Shown in pieces: positions 9,365-18,316 of a stretch of 53,692 nucleotides of DNA. Position numbers and translations under genes: made by a program. Positions within the stretch are counted from its first letter, which is position 1. Each line of letters starts with the position of its first letter. The notes beneath the pieces were generated by a model. The model did no database searches. It was not told the DNA's origin and saw only the letters and a program-made list of their open reading frames with translations. Origin of the DNA: Bacteroidia bacterium (lineage in GTDB: Bacteria; Bacteroidota; Bacteroidia; Bacteroidales; Prolixibacteraceae); contig JANYJT010000056.1 in NCBI GenBank assembly GCA_025358395.1, positions 1 to 53,692 on the forward strand, written 5' to 3'.

Positions 9365-10393
9365 ATGACTTTAAATCAATTTAAAAAGCTCTCTCTTTTA
9401 TCCATATTGCTTATTTTGATTTCTTTTTATTCTTGCAGAAGGAATGAATTAAAGATAGTTACTGTTACCGGAGAGATATCGGTGTCTCACATGGGGGTGA
9501 CACTTCCGCATGAGCATGTAGTTTTCGACCTGGCTATGATTGATTCTATCGGGTCTGCCCGATACGACAAGGATTCTGTTATTGGTAAAGTTCTGCCAAT
9601 GTTGGAAGAGCTAAAACCATTTAAAGTTCAAACCTTTGTTGATGGTTCACCTGAATTCATGGGTCGTGATCCCAAATTACTGGCTGAGTTGTCAAAGGAA
9701 ACGGGAATTAATATAATTACAAATACCGGTTGGTATGCTGCTGACAATGAAAGGCACCTGCCAAGAGAGATCAAAGAGATGAGTGCGGAAGAGATAGCTC
9801 TTCTTTGGATTGCAGAAGCAGAGAATGGAATTGGAAACACAGGCATCAAGCCGGGTGTCATTAACATTGGAATCTCTGGTGCTTCGTTAACTGAAAATGA
9901 CAAAAAATTGGTTGCTGCTGCTTGCCTTACCCATCTGAAAACAGGACTTTCCATCATGTCACACACCGGACCCGCAGAGGGAGCGATGGCCCAACTCCGA
10001 ATTCTTGAAAAATATGGCGTTGATCCTTCGGCCTTTATTTGGCTTCATGCAATGGAGGAGTTCTCAAAAGGCCGGTTACTTACCATCGCTGAAAAAGGTG
10101 TTTGGGTTGCCTTTGATGGGGTTATGCCGGACATGGAAGCATCTGTCAGAATTTCTGAAATGGTTAAATACATGAAAATGCTTCGGAGGATGGATCATGT
10201 ACTGTTATCGCAAGATGCCATAGGGTATGAATGTGAATTACCGGGTGGAGGACAATCGCGTCGCTATACTGAACTTTTTGAATCGTTCCGGTTACTTTTA
10301 CTTAGCGAAGGAATTACAAAGGAAGAGCTTGATCAAATCATGGTAAAGAACCCGGCAGAAGCTTTTGCGGTTAGGGTGAGGAAGAAAAAATAG
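9365..10393 (+). CDS. Phosphotriesterase-family metal-dependent hydrolase (lipoprotein)
   Basis: This is a TIM-barrel hydrolase of the phosphotriesterase/lactonase family, attached to a membrane. The ATG at 9365 is chosen because it starts a lipoprotein signal ending SFYSC (Cys24); the frame opens 20 codons earlier with a poor N-terminus. The metal-binding HxH is TLPHEHV (His49, His51). The candidate bridging Lys is in TGIKPGVINIG, further His residues are in SHTG and WLHA, and the Asp is in LSQDAIG. Family members are mostly lactonases or carboxylesterases, so a sugar lactone is a reasonable guess beside sugar oxidoreductases. It is divergent from susC and lies 104 nt before the sigma factor gene. 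Confidence 0.85.
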   Translation: MTLNQFKKLSLLSILLILISFYSCRRNELKIVTVTGEISVSHMGVTLPHEHVVFDLAMIDSIGSARYDKDSVIGKVLPMLEELKPFKVQTFVDGSPEFMGRDPKLLAELSKETGINIITNTGWYAADNERHLPREIKEMSAEEIALLWIAEAENGIGNTGIKPGVINIGISGASLTENDKKLVAAACLTHLKTGLSIMSHTGPAEGAMAQLRILEKYGVDPSAFIWLHAMEEFSKGRLLTIAEKGVWVAFDGVMPDMEASVRISEMVKYMKMLRRMDHVLLSQDAIGYECELPGGGQSRRYTELFESFRLLLLSEGITKEELDQIMVKNPAEAFAVRVRKKK

Positions 10394-10497
10394 CGTTTAA
10401 TTCCTGCTTGAATCATTTTTTGTAAATTCATTTTGGATAATTCTTTTAACTTTACCGTGAATTCTGCTATTCATGCAGCCAAACTAACAACATAAAC

Positions 10498-11088
10498 GTG
10501 AATTTTTCAAGCAAAGAAATATTGCTTAACGTTGTATCGGGTGATAAATCATCCTTCGAAGAGGTTTACAGGTACTATTTCCCAAGGTTAAATTATTTTG
10601 CAAAACAATATTTACTCGATCCTGAGGTTTCTAAAAATATTGTTCAAGATGTTTTTACTGAATTGTGGGAAAACCGTGAATCGTTAAGAGAACACACCAA
10701 TTTGCAATCATGGCTTTTCACGGTCACCAAGAATAAATCCCTGAAAGTAATCAGCCAACTTAAATCAAGGCACAACTACGAAAATTTCATCAAGTCGAGA
10801 CAGCTTGATGCCAACTATATTTCATTATTGGAATTCGATACGGGGAGTATTGTTTTTGAGGAATTGCAAACCAAGATTGAGACCGCTCTGAAGAATTTGA
10901 CTCCCGGTTGCCGTAAAATTTTTGAGATGAGCCGATTTGAGGATAAAAAAAACAAAGTAATCGCACTGGAATTGAAACTGAGTATTAAAACTGTGGAAGG
11001 CCAGATTACCAAGGCTCTACGCTCACTAAAGGCTGATTTAAAAGATTTCCTTCCCTTACTGTACATCCTTTTTCTCCTTCGCAAATAA
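10498..11088 (+). CDS. ECF RNA polymerase sigma factor, FecI-like
   Basis: This 196-residue sigma-70-family protein has region 2 (SFEEVYRYYFPRLNYFAKQYL, then DPEVSKNIVQDVFTELWENR) and region 4 (LTPGCRKIFEMSRFEDKKNK, then IALELKLSIKTVEGQITKAL). It fits the Bacteroidota sigma factors paired with FecR-type anti-sigma proteins. The start is GTG at 10498; no upstream ATG fits. With FecR at 11157 and the STN-bearing SusC at 12240 it forms a trans-envelope signalling chain in which substrate binding at the outer membrane releases the sigma factor to transcribe the downstream susCD operon. Confidence 0.94.
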   Translation: MNFSSKEILLNVVSGDKSSFEEVYRYYFPRLNYFAKQYLLDPEVSKNIVQDVFTELWENRESLREHTNLQSWLFTVTKNKSLKVISQLKSRHNYENFIKSRQLDANYISLLEFDTGSIVFEELQTKIETALKNLTPGCRKIFEMSRFEDKKNKVIALELKLSIKTVEGQITKALRSLKADLKDFLPLLYILFLLRK

Positions 11089-11156
11089 AAAAAATCTCCT
11101 CGTTCGTAAGGGTAAATGGGATTGATTAGGTTATATATTCAAATCTCAAAAATTAG

Positions 11157-12128
11157 ATGAACGAAGAAATACTAATAAGTTATATCAAGGGAGAAATCAA
11201 TTCAGAAAAAGAAATCCTTGAAATTCTGGATTGGATTGAGTTAAATCCTGAAAATCAGATAAAGTACACTCAGCTTAAAAATTTGTGGGTTATTACCGGG
11301 CTTGAATATCCGGAGCCGATTGAAATTCCTTCTTTTTCTTACCCAAAGAAAATGAGAGATTCGGTTTCCAACTCATTTTTCGGTACTCTTTTGAAATATG
11401 CCGCAATATTCATTTTAGCTTTTTCGCTTGGTTCCGGGAGTATTTACATGATCAATAAAAGAGAAAGAACTGAATTATCGAATTTATATAATACAGTTGT
11501 AGTTCCTTATGGAAAAAGGTCTCAGGTAACTTTGTATGATGGGACAAAAGTTTGGCTGAATTCAGGAACTACTCTTAAATACCCCGTGCTTTTCAGCCCG
11601 TATATGCGAAAAGTTTTTATTGAAGGTGAAGCCTATTTTAAAGTTTCGAAAGATGATAATCATCCATTTATTGTTAATTCCGGTAAGCTGGATATTAAAG
11701 TTTTAGGTACTAGCTTTAATATTTGTGCCTATCCTGAGGATAATGAATTCTCTGCAACTTTGGATGAAGGCTCAATATGTGCAATCAATACATCAATTGA
11801 TAAAAATATTATGCTGAAACCTGGTGAACAATTAATTCTAAATCGCGCTACCAATGGAATGGAATTACTAAAAGTGAAAACCGGCTTGTATTCATCATGG
11901 AAAGAAGGCATGCTGAAATTTGAAAATGCGCCATTTGAGGAATTGATTAAGAAAATGGAACGCTGGTATGATGTTAAGATCATTGTTGATAGGGCCATCA
12001 ACACAAAAGAGCATTATACCATGACTATTAAGACTGAAAGTCTGAGAGAAATGCTCAAAGTAGTTTCAAGAACAACATCAATAAAATATGAGATAAAAGA
12101 AGATACAATTACGATAAAAAGGCCATAA
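11157..12128 (+). CDS. FecR-type anti-sigma factor
   Basis: This single-pass inner-membrane protein has a short cytoplasmic sigma-binding N-terminus, a membrane helix at about residues 79-98 (YAAIFILAFSLGSGSIYMI) and a periplasmic FecR domain (VVPYGKRSQVTLYDGTKVWL, then NSGTTLKYP, EGEAYFKV and LGTSFNICAY). The C-terminal DUF4974-like domain (FENAPFEELIKKMERWYDVK) normally contacts the STN domain of the cognate SusC. At 323 residues it is typical. It follows the sigma gene by 68 nt and precedes the susC at 12240. Confidence 0.94.
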   Translation: MNEEILISYIKGEINSEKEILEILDWIELNPENQIKYTQLKNLWVITGLEYPEPIEIPSFSYPKKMRDSVSNSFFGTLLKYAAIFILAFSLGSGSIYMINKRERTELSNLYNTVVVPYGKRSQVTLYDGTKVWLNSGTTLKYPVLFSPYMRKVFIEGEAYFKVSKDDNHPFIVNSGKLDIKVLGTSFNICAYPEDNEFSATLDEGSICAINTSIDKNIMLKPGEQLILNRATNGMELLKVKTGLYSSWKEGMLKFENAPFEELIKKMERWYDVKIIVDRAINTKEHYTMTIKTESLREMLKVVSRTTSIKYEIKEDTITIKRP

Positions 12129-12130
12129 AA

Positions 12131-12155
12131 AAGGGAAAGTGCTCGAACACTTCCC
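12131..12155 (+). promoter_or_regulatory. Hairpin between fecR and susC
   Basis: GGGAAAGTG pairs with CACTTCCC around CTCGAA, with one bulged A, directly after the fecR stop. There is no T-run, so it is a weak terminator at best. It may be an RNA-processing or partial-termination site that sets different levels for the regulators and for susCD. Confidence 0.4.
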
Positions 12156-12239
12156 CTATAAGAATCATGCGGTTGCATGAAAATGGCTAAGATAAACCCG
12201 TGTAGATGGGATATGTTTAACCTTTCCAATTGCAAATTT

Positions 12240-15200
12240 ATGAAAAAAAAATGGATTAATGATGAGGGGTACCACAGCTCCCTCTTAAAATGGTTACGTG
12301 TTATGAAACTAACTATGCTATTTATCCTTTTTGCGCTTATGCAGGTAAGTGCAAGTGTCTACTCCCAACAAACAAAATTGACCCTTTCTCTGCAGAATGT
12401 TACTGTAAGGGAAGTTTTAAAAGAGGTAGAAGACCAAACTGCTTTCTCGTTTGTATACAGAAATGCAAACATTGATGTGAGCAGAATTGTATCTGTTGAG
12501 ATTAAAGAAAAAACTGTTGAAGGACTTTTAGATCAGATCTTTAAGGGAACTAATGTTTCCTACGAGGTGATTAATAAACAGGTTGTTTTGGTTGACAATG
12601 CCATAAATAATCCATCTCCATCACCTGCTGTTCAACAACAAAAGGTAGTGACTGGTAAAGTTACTGATTCTTCCGGGGGTGAATTACCTGGCGTTACCGT
12701 ATTGGTAAAAGGTACCACAACCGGTACAATAACTGATGCTGACGGGAAATTTTCATTGTCCGACGTTCCCCCAAATTCTACGCTTATAATGTCATTTGTT
12801 GGTATGAAAACGGTGGAAATTGCACTAAGCGGGAAAACATCCATTAGTATCAAAATGGACGATGAAACTCTTGGTATTGAGGAAATTGTGGCCGTTGGTT
12901 ATGGTACTCAAAAGCGCGCTGCAGTTGTTGGAGCAGTTGCATCAGTTACTGGTGAAACTATCCGTTCCATTCCAGCTCCTGACGTAACGAATGCCATTGC
13001 GGGTCGTCTTCCGGGTACAATTGTGCGACAATCAAGTGGCGAGCCAGGACAGGATGCTGCATCTATTTTGATACGTGGCCGTGGCACTTTAGGTGGAAAC
13101 ACAGCTCCACTTGTAGTCATTGATGGTATCCCTGGTCGGACTTTATCTGAGGTAGATCAATCAGACATCAAAAGTATTTCGATATTGAAAGATGCCGCCG
13201 CTGCAATCTATGGAGCTTCGGCAGCCAATGGCGTTATTTTGGTCACTACCAAAAAAGGACAGGAAGGTAAACCGAGCTTGTCCTATCAATTTTACCAGGG
13301 GATGATGCAGCCAACGATGATTCCAAAAGTATTAAGTGCTGGCGATTACACTACTTTTCTTGAAGAGTACCATGTTCAAAACGGGAAGACACGCATGTTT
13401 TCAGATCAAGATATTGCGCTCTACTACAGTGGTGCTGATCCGTGGAAACATCCTAATACCGATTGGTACCATGATTTGATAAGGGATTGGACCACAAGTT
13501 TCAGGCACAATGTGACCCTAAGTGGAGGTGCGAAGGGGGTAAATTACTATCTGTCTGTCGGTATGAAAGGTGAGAATGCTATGTATAAACAAGCTTCTAC
13601 CAAATCAAACCAGTACAATATTCGTTCTAAAATTGAATTACCTATCACTGACTGGTTAAAAGTCTCCGCCGACCTCACAGGATTTCAAACTTACCTGCGA
13701 TATCCGACAAAATCTGCTGGAGATATTGTTGGCCAGTCCACACGTCTGATGCCTACCATGGTATCGTTTTGGCCTAACGGTCTACCTGGTCCGGATATAG
13801 AGTATGGCGACAATCCTGTCGTTACTTCAACCCTTGCTACCGGTACTAACGAGACGAATGGGTACAAAATACAGACGACTTTCAATGTTTGGATTACCCC
13901 TGGTTTTATCAAAGGGCTGAAGTTGAATGCTTATTACAATATGGATGTCAGCAATCAATACAAGAAGATATTTGCAAAACCATGGGTACTCTATTCACCG
14001 GACTGGACAACAGCCAAATATGATGCTACAACAGGTTTTGTGACCGACATGACACCGGTTCCTGCATTAAAAGGACTGGCATCACCGCAGCTCACTGAGA
14101 CTTATAACAGGGGGATTTCCAAAGTTGTCAACGTCAATTTTTTCTATGAGCGTAAATTCGGGAATCACTTTGCTTCATTATTTGGTGGTTACGAGCAGTA
14201 CACCAATGATGGCAATTACTTTGATGCTTTCCGGAAATATTACATAACAGATGTGATTCAAGCGCTGAATGCAGGGGCAAATCTCGACAAAACCAACTCA
14301 GGCTCAATGACCATTTATGCCAGAAAATCGTATATTGCCCGATTGAACTACAATTACAAGGAGAAGTATCTGGCAGAGGTTGTCGTTCGCCGTGACGGAT
14401 CCTTAAAATTCCCTGTGAATAAACGATTTGGTAATTTTCCGGCCGTAATGCTTGGATGGAATGCCTCTTCGGAAGAATTCTGGAAACAACATTTGTCCTT
14501 CATCAACTACTTTAAGTTGAGGGCTAGTTATGGTGTGGTTGGTATGGATCCGGGGGATTTGTTCCAGTATTACAACAAATATCAGCTAAGCACCGGACTT
14601 GTGATGAACAAGGTGTTAACGACATCTGTGTACCAGTCTGTTGTAGCAAACCCTAATATTACCTGGGAAAAACAGATTACACAAAATCTTGGGTTCGATT
14701 CGAAATGGTTCAATAACTTGATTACTTTCAATGGTGAAGTTTTTTACAACAAGCGCAAAGACATTCTGGCACCCCGAAATGCTTCAGTTCCTACTTATAC
14801 AGGGTTGGCTCTTCCCAACGAGAACATAGCACAGGTAGATAACAAGGGATTTGAAGTCGAAGTTAACTTCCATAAGAAGATCAACAACGATCTCAGCTTT
14901 GACCTTGGTGGTAACTTCAGTTTTAACCGAAACACGGTTGTATACAATGATGAACCCGCTAAGACACTCGAGTGGCAGAAAACAACCGGACACCCCTATG
15001 GCGCTATTTTGATGTACAATGCAATAGGAATTTTCAAGGATCAGGCGGCTGTTGATGCTTATCCTCACTGGTCAAATGCAAAACCTGGTGACGTAATCTT
15101 TCAGGATGTTTCCGGCGATGGCAAAATCACCGCGGATGACAAGATTATGCTTGACCATGCAGACGCCCCGGAGACTTACTATGGGATTAATCTGGAAATA

Positions 15201-15641
15201 AATTACAAAAATTTCAGTCTGCAAGCCCTCATACAGGGCGCCGGAACTACCTATTCCATGAATACCCCCGACGACAGGCGCGGAGAGAGTGGCAACTATT
15301 TTCAATGGAATTTCGATAACCGTTGGTCACCAACCAACACCGATGCCACAGTAGGCAGGCCATGGGACCGGACCAATTTTTACTGGGCCCAGTTGAACAA
15401 CAATAGTACTTACTGGTACAGTGATATGGCTTACTCTAGGTTAAAGAATGTAGTGTTGACCTATGATGTGCCTAAGAAGATCTTCTCCCGTTTGGGGATT
15501 TCAAAGGCAAGTATCTCAATTTCAGGCAATAATCTGTTTTTAATCTGGGCTGCCCAGCATTATTACGACCCTGAAATTGCCAGTCCAACCTCTTATCCGG
15601 CTCTGAGAACATTCGCCATCGGGGCAAATATTACATTTTAA
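12240..15641 (+). CDS. SusC/RagA family TonB-dependent transporter with STN domain
   Basis: This outer-membrane importer is also a signal transducer. The ATG at 12240 (MKKKWINDEG) is preferred to one 21 codons earlier. A long signal peptide is followed by the STN (secretin/TonB N-terminal) domain (LTLSLQNVTVREVLKEVEDQ, then TAFSFVYR), a carboxypeptidase-like domain (TGKVTDSSGGELPGVTVLVK), the plug with VVIDGIPG and LKDAAAAIYGASAANGVI, and the barrel. About 1133 residues is normal for the STN class. The STN domain and the FecI/FecR genes just upstream imply substrate-induced sigma signalling. The substrate is unknown; the operon runs on into susD at 15671. Confidence 0.96.
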   Translation: MKKKWINDEGYHSSLLKWLRVMKLTMLFILFALMQVSASVYSQQTKLTLSLQNVTVREVLKEVEDQTAFSFVYRNANIDVSRIVSVEIKEKTVEGLLDQIFKGTNVSYEVINKQVVLVDNAINNPSPSPAVQQQKVVTGKVTDSSGGELPGVTVLVKGTTTGTITDADGKFSLSDVPPNSTLIMSFVGMKTVEIALSGKTSISIKMDDETLGIEEIVAVGYGTQKRAAVVGAVASVTGETIRSIPAPDVTNAIAGRLPGTIVRQSSGEPGQDAASILIRGRGTLGGNTAPLVVIDGIPGRTLSEVDQSDIKSISILKDAAAAIYGASAANGVILVTTKKGQEGKPSLSYQFYQGMMQPTMIPKVLSAGDYTTFLEEYHVQNGKTRMFSDQDIALYYSGADPWKHPNTDWYHDLIRDWTTSFRHNVTLSGGAKGVNYYLSVGMKGENAMYKQASTKSNQYNIRSKIELPITDWLKVSADLTGFQTYLRYPTKSAGDIVGQSTRLMPTMVSFWPNGLPGPDIEYGDNPVVTSTLATGTNETNGYKIQTTFNVWITPGFIKGLKLNAYYNMDVSNQYKKIFAKPWVLYSPDWTTAKYDATTGFVTDMTPVPALKGLASPQLTETYNRGISKVVNVNFFYERKFGNHFASLFGGYEQYTNDGNYFDAFRKYYITDVIQALNAGANLDKTNSGSMTIYARKSYIARLNYNYKEKYLAEVVVRRDGSLKFPVNKRFGNFPAVMLGWNASSEEFWKQHLSFINYFKLRASYGVVGMDPGDLFQYYNKYQLSTGLVMNKVLTTSVYQSVVANPNITWEKQITQNLGFDSKWFNNLITFNGEVFYNKRKDILAPRNASVPTYTGLALPNENIAQVDNKGFEVEVNFHKKINNDLSFDLGGNFSFNRNTVVYNDEPAKTLEWQKTTGHPYGAILMYNAIGIFKDQAAVDAYPHWSNAKPGDVIFQDVSGDGKITADDKIMLDHADAPETYYGINLEINYKNFSLQALIQGAGTTYSMNTPDDRRGESGNYFQWNFDNRWSPTNTDATVGRPWDRTNFYWAQLNNNSTYWYSDMAYSRLKNVVLTYDVPKKIFSRLGISKASISISGNNLFLIWAAQHYYDPEIASPTSYPALRTFAIGANITF

Positions 15642-15670
15642 CCAGTTGAGAACATATAAAGTATTATAAG

Positions 15671-17572
15671 ATGAAAAAGATATCAAAATATGTAATAGCA
15701 TTAGGATTACTTTTGTTTATGTCAGGATCATGTACTGATGTTCTGAATCAGAAGGCTGTTGATTCATTTGACGATTCTTCGGTATTTTCTGATTTTAACC
15801 TTTCAAAGGCTTATATTGACAACTGCTATAAAAATATAGCCGGTGGTGCAGATTATATATTGGGGCTAAACAGGCGTCAGATCGGCTGTAACACCGACCA
15901 GATGTTATCGACAAATGGCGCGCCAAATATGCTCTTTACAAAGGGTACGTTGACTCCCGATAACTACGGCCATTTTGACGACTCAAATAACTATATTACC
16001 CAGACCAGATGGCCCAGGCTCTATTCCAACATTAAAAACTGCAATGTTTTTCTTGCAAATTCGGACAAGTTGTTAGTTGGGGCAACTGCAACCCAGGCAA
16101 AGGTGGATCAGTTAAAGGGGGAAGCCTATTTTATCAGGGCCTATGGATATTATTTGCTCATGTCGGCATATGGCGGAGTAATGCTGGTCGATAAACCATT
16201 TGAACTAGGTGGAGACTACCTGAGTATGAAACGGTCGTCAATCAAAGATACAAGGGATTTTATCCTTGCCGACCTCAACAAAGCAATAACTCTTTTGCCT
16301 AAAAAAACGGATGCTGTTTACCAGCAGGGTCGTGCGTCAAAAGCGGCCGCCGCGGCCTTAAAGGCAAGAATGCTGCTTTTCTGCGCAAGTACGTTAACCA
16401 ATGGCGGTTACGATCCGGCCAATAACCTGGTTAGTTTTACAGATGGTACCCGCACCGAACGCTTAACCGCCGCCCGGGATGCAGCCAAACAGATCATGGA
16501 TGGTACCTACGGAAGTTATGCTTTGGTTGGGACAACAACTGATCCGCCGAAAGTCATGACCGAAGATATTATCAAACAATATGCAGATAATTATCAATAT
16601 ATATTTATTCAGAAAGGAACCTGGCTCAGTGAATCGATCTGGGGTGTTGATTTTGATGCTGCCAACGGATTTTTAAACCAGTGGAATTTACATCAGGGGC
16701 CCAGTAGCTGGCATTTATGGGGCAATGGGGATCCCGTGGAAGACGTTGTAAGGACTTACGAAATGGCTGACGGTACTCCGTTCAAGTGGGATGCCTATAA
16801 ATCTGGTGACATGGTGCTGCGTAAATTTACAGCAGCTGAACTTGCTGCTGACCCTAACAAAAATCCATACAATGGCCGTGAACCCCGTTTTTATGCAACA
16901 ATATTTTACCATGGTGCAAAATGGATACCACGTCCGGCTGACATGGCAAAATTTTACCGCAATTCTGACAACGCGATTCAGACGGGAAGTTTTTACGAAA
17001 ACGATGAAACGACACGTATCGCATTCGGGATGGATACAAGGACCGCTTCAACCGATGCTGCGAATGCTTCAAAGACTTCCTATTTCTTGAAAAAATTTCA
17101 GGATCCTGCAGTGGATGGTGTGTTCTTTAACAATACCAACTCATACATTGATTTCAGGTATGCGGAGATTTTGCTCTCATATGCGGAAGCGTGTATCGAA
17201 TTGGGAGGAGCCGATCTGCAAAATGGCCTTGACGCTCTCAATATGGTTAGAAACCGGGCAGGCCTTCCCGACCGTATTACGACGGATCAAGCAACAGCCA
17301 GCACTTGGGTGCGGCACGAAAGGGACATCGAATTGTTTGCTGAATTGACCCACTGGTATGATATCCGGCGCTGGATGACGCCCAAAGATGTTTTGACCAA
17401 TGTCCGCTGGATGGGGATCAAGGAGATGAGAAACGGTAACATGGAATGGAAATTGGATATGGGCTCGATTGTTGATACCAGAGTCTGGAATCCGATCAAT
17501 ATCTGGATGCCTATTCCACGCGTTGAGTTAAATAAGGCTCCACAAATTGTACAAAATCCGGGGTATAATTGA
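15671..17572 (+). CDS. SusD/RagB family outer-membrane lipoprotein
   Basis: This is the surface glycan-binding partner of the preceding SusC, from which it is separated by 29 nt. The lipoprotein signal ends at Cys21 (MSGSCTDVLNQK). SusD features are present: AYIDNCYKNIAGG, the helical segment LKGEAYFIRAYGYYLLMSAY and the C-terminal VRHERDIELFAELTHWYDIR with WMPIPRVELN. Its 633 residues are at the long end of the family. A hairpin at 17606-17640 follows. Confidence 0.95.
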   Translation: MKKISKYVIALGLLLFMSGSCTDVLNQKAVDSFDDSSVFSDFNLSKAYIDNCYKNIAGGADYILGLNRRQIGCNTDQMLSTNGAPNMLFTKGTLTPDNYGHFDDSNNYITQTRWPRLYSNIKNCNVFLANSDKLLVGATATQAKVDQLKGEAYFIRAYGYYLLMSAYGGVMLVDKPFELGGDYLSMKRSSIKDTRDFILADLNKAITLLPKKTDAVYQQGRASKAAAAALKARMLLFCASTLTNGGYDPANNLVSFTDGTRTERLTAARDAAKQIMDGTYGSYALVGTTTDPPKVMTEDIIKQYADNYQYIFIQKGTWLSESIWGVDFDAANGFLNQWNLHQGPSSWHLWGNGDPVEDVVRTYEMADGTPFKWDAYKSGDMVLRKFTAAELAADPNKNPYNGREPRFYATIFYHGAKWIPRPADMAKFYRNSDNAIQTGSFYENDETTRIAFGMDTRTASTDAANASKTSYFLKKFQDPAVDGVFFNNTNSYIDFRYAEILLSYAEACIELGGADLQNGLDALNMVRNRAGLPDRITTDQATASTWVRHERDIELFAELTHWYDIRRWMTPKDVLTNVRWMGIKEMRNGNMEWKLDMGSIVDTRVWNPINIWMPIPRVELNKAPQIVQNPGYN

Positions 17573-17605
17573 AAGTTTTGTAGCTCAAATAGTAGTTTAA
17601 TTTTA

Positions 17606-17640
17606 ATAAGGGTCGGTCGAACCAGACTGGCCTTTATTTT
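17606..17640 (+). terminator. Probable terminator after susD
   Basis: AAGG-GTC-GGT pairs with ACC-A-GAC and CCTT around CGA, flanked by AATA and TTTATTTT. The stem is imperfect, but the A-rich and T-rich flanks and its position 34 nt after susD support it. Confidence 0.6.
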
Positions 17641-17669
17641 AACTTTTCCAACGAGTCCAATTAGATTAA

Positions 17670-17688
17670 CTAACTATTAGATAGTTAG
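17670..17688. promoter_or_regulatory. Perfect palindrome, candidate operator for the 17.8-27.2 kb cluster
   Basis: CTAACTAT-TAG-ATAGTTAG is a perfect 8-3-8 inverted repeat about 120 nt before the first gene of the cluster. Its last four bases coincide with the -33 element of the best promoter candidate (17685-17715), where a bound repressor would block transcription. Confidence 0.45.
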
Positions 17689-17715
17689 AATAGTAAGTCC
17701 ATGACAATATATTTC
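17685..17715 (+). promoter_or_regulatory. Candidate promoter of the catabolic cluster
   Basis: TTAG (17685-17688) is followed after 19 nt by TATATTTC (17708-17715). This is one mismatch in each element of TTTG-N19-TAnnTTTG. It would give a leader of roughly 90 nt before the ATG at 17810. Confidence 0.35.
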
Positions 17716-17809
17716 CTGTCAGAATGTACTAGATTGAAGCATAAGTTGATTATTATTAGATATTTATAGAAATATTTTTACTCTTTCCTGTTCGGCTAAT
17801 GATACAAAC

Positions 17810-18313
17810 ATGAAAAAAATTCAAATAAAAAAATTAACTGCAGAAAATTTTAAAATTTATGGCTCGTTTTCCCGCCTGATCAATCCAGCGGCACCTCGGC
17901 TTGGTCCGGAACCCATTGAATTTTATCGTGATATGGAGCAACTAAGCCTGGGTCAGACAAACACTGCTTCTTTTTCAGTGTGTCGCGTTTCAAAAAGGCC
18001 ATTGGTCATTCAAAAACTGGAATTTCACCATCATTGTGGTGAAGGATTGTGTCCCTTGGATGGTGATGTGCTAATTCATGTAGCACTTGCAACGAAAAAG
18101 GGAGATGTCCCTTTGGATAGGATCGAAGTATTTCGGGTTCCAAAGGGAACTTTGGTAACACTTCGTCCGGGTGTTTGGCATCACGCGCCTTTCGCGATTG
18201 ATTGTGATTTCGTGAACGCAATGGTCGTATTGCCTGAGAGAACATACATGAACGATTGTTTTGTTTTTATAATTCCTGAAGAAGATCAAATTGAAATCGA
18301 ACTAGATAAATAA
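17810..18313 (+). CDS. Ureidoglycolate lyase (AllA)-like cupin-fold protein
   Basis: This 167-residue cytoplasmic protein starts with KKLTAENFKIYGSFSRLI and carries EFHHHCGEGLCPLDGDVLIH and VTLRPGVWHHAPF, the spaced motifs of the AllA beta-barrel family. No other allantoin genes are near, and it is the first gene of a sugar-catabolism operon, with the next gene starting 3 nt after its stop. A sugar or sugar-acid isomerase, epimerase or hydrolase role is therefore more likely than ureidoglycolate cleavage. The fold is recognisable; the function is inferred from context only. Confidence 0.7.
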   Translation: MKKIQIKKLTAENFKIYGSFSRLINPAAPRLGPEPIEFYRDMEQLSLGQTNTASFSVCRVSKRPLVIQKLEFHHHCGEGLCPLDGDVLIHVALATKKGDVPLDRIEVFRVPKGTLVTLRPGVWHHAPFAIDCDFVNAMVVLPERTYMNDCFVFIIPEEDQIEIELDK

Positions 18314-18316
18314 GTT

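Noticed and set aside
17810..18313. Allantoin catabolism (ureidoglycolate lyase)
   Set aside because: The fold matches AllA, but no allantoin or urea genes are near, and the neighbours are sugar enzymes.
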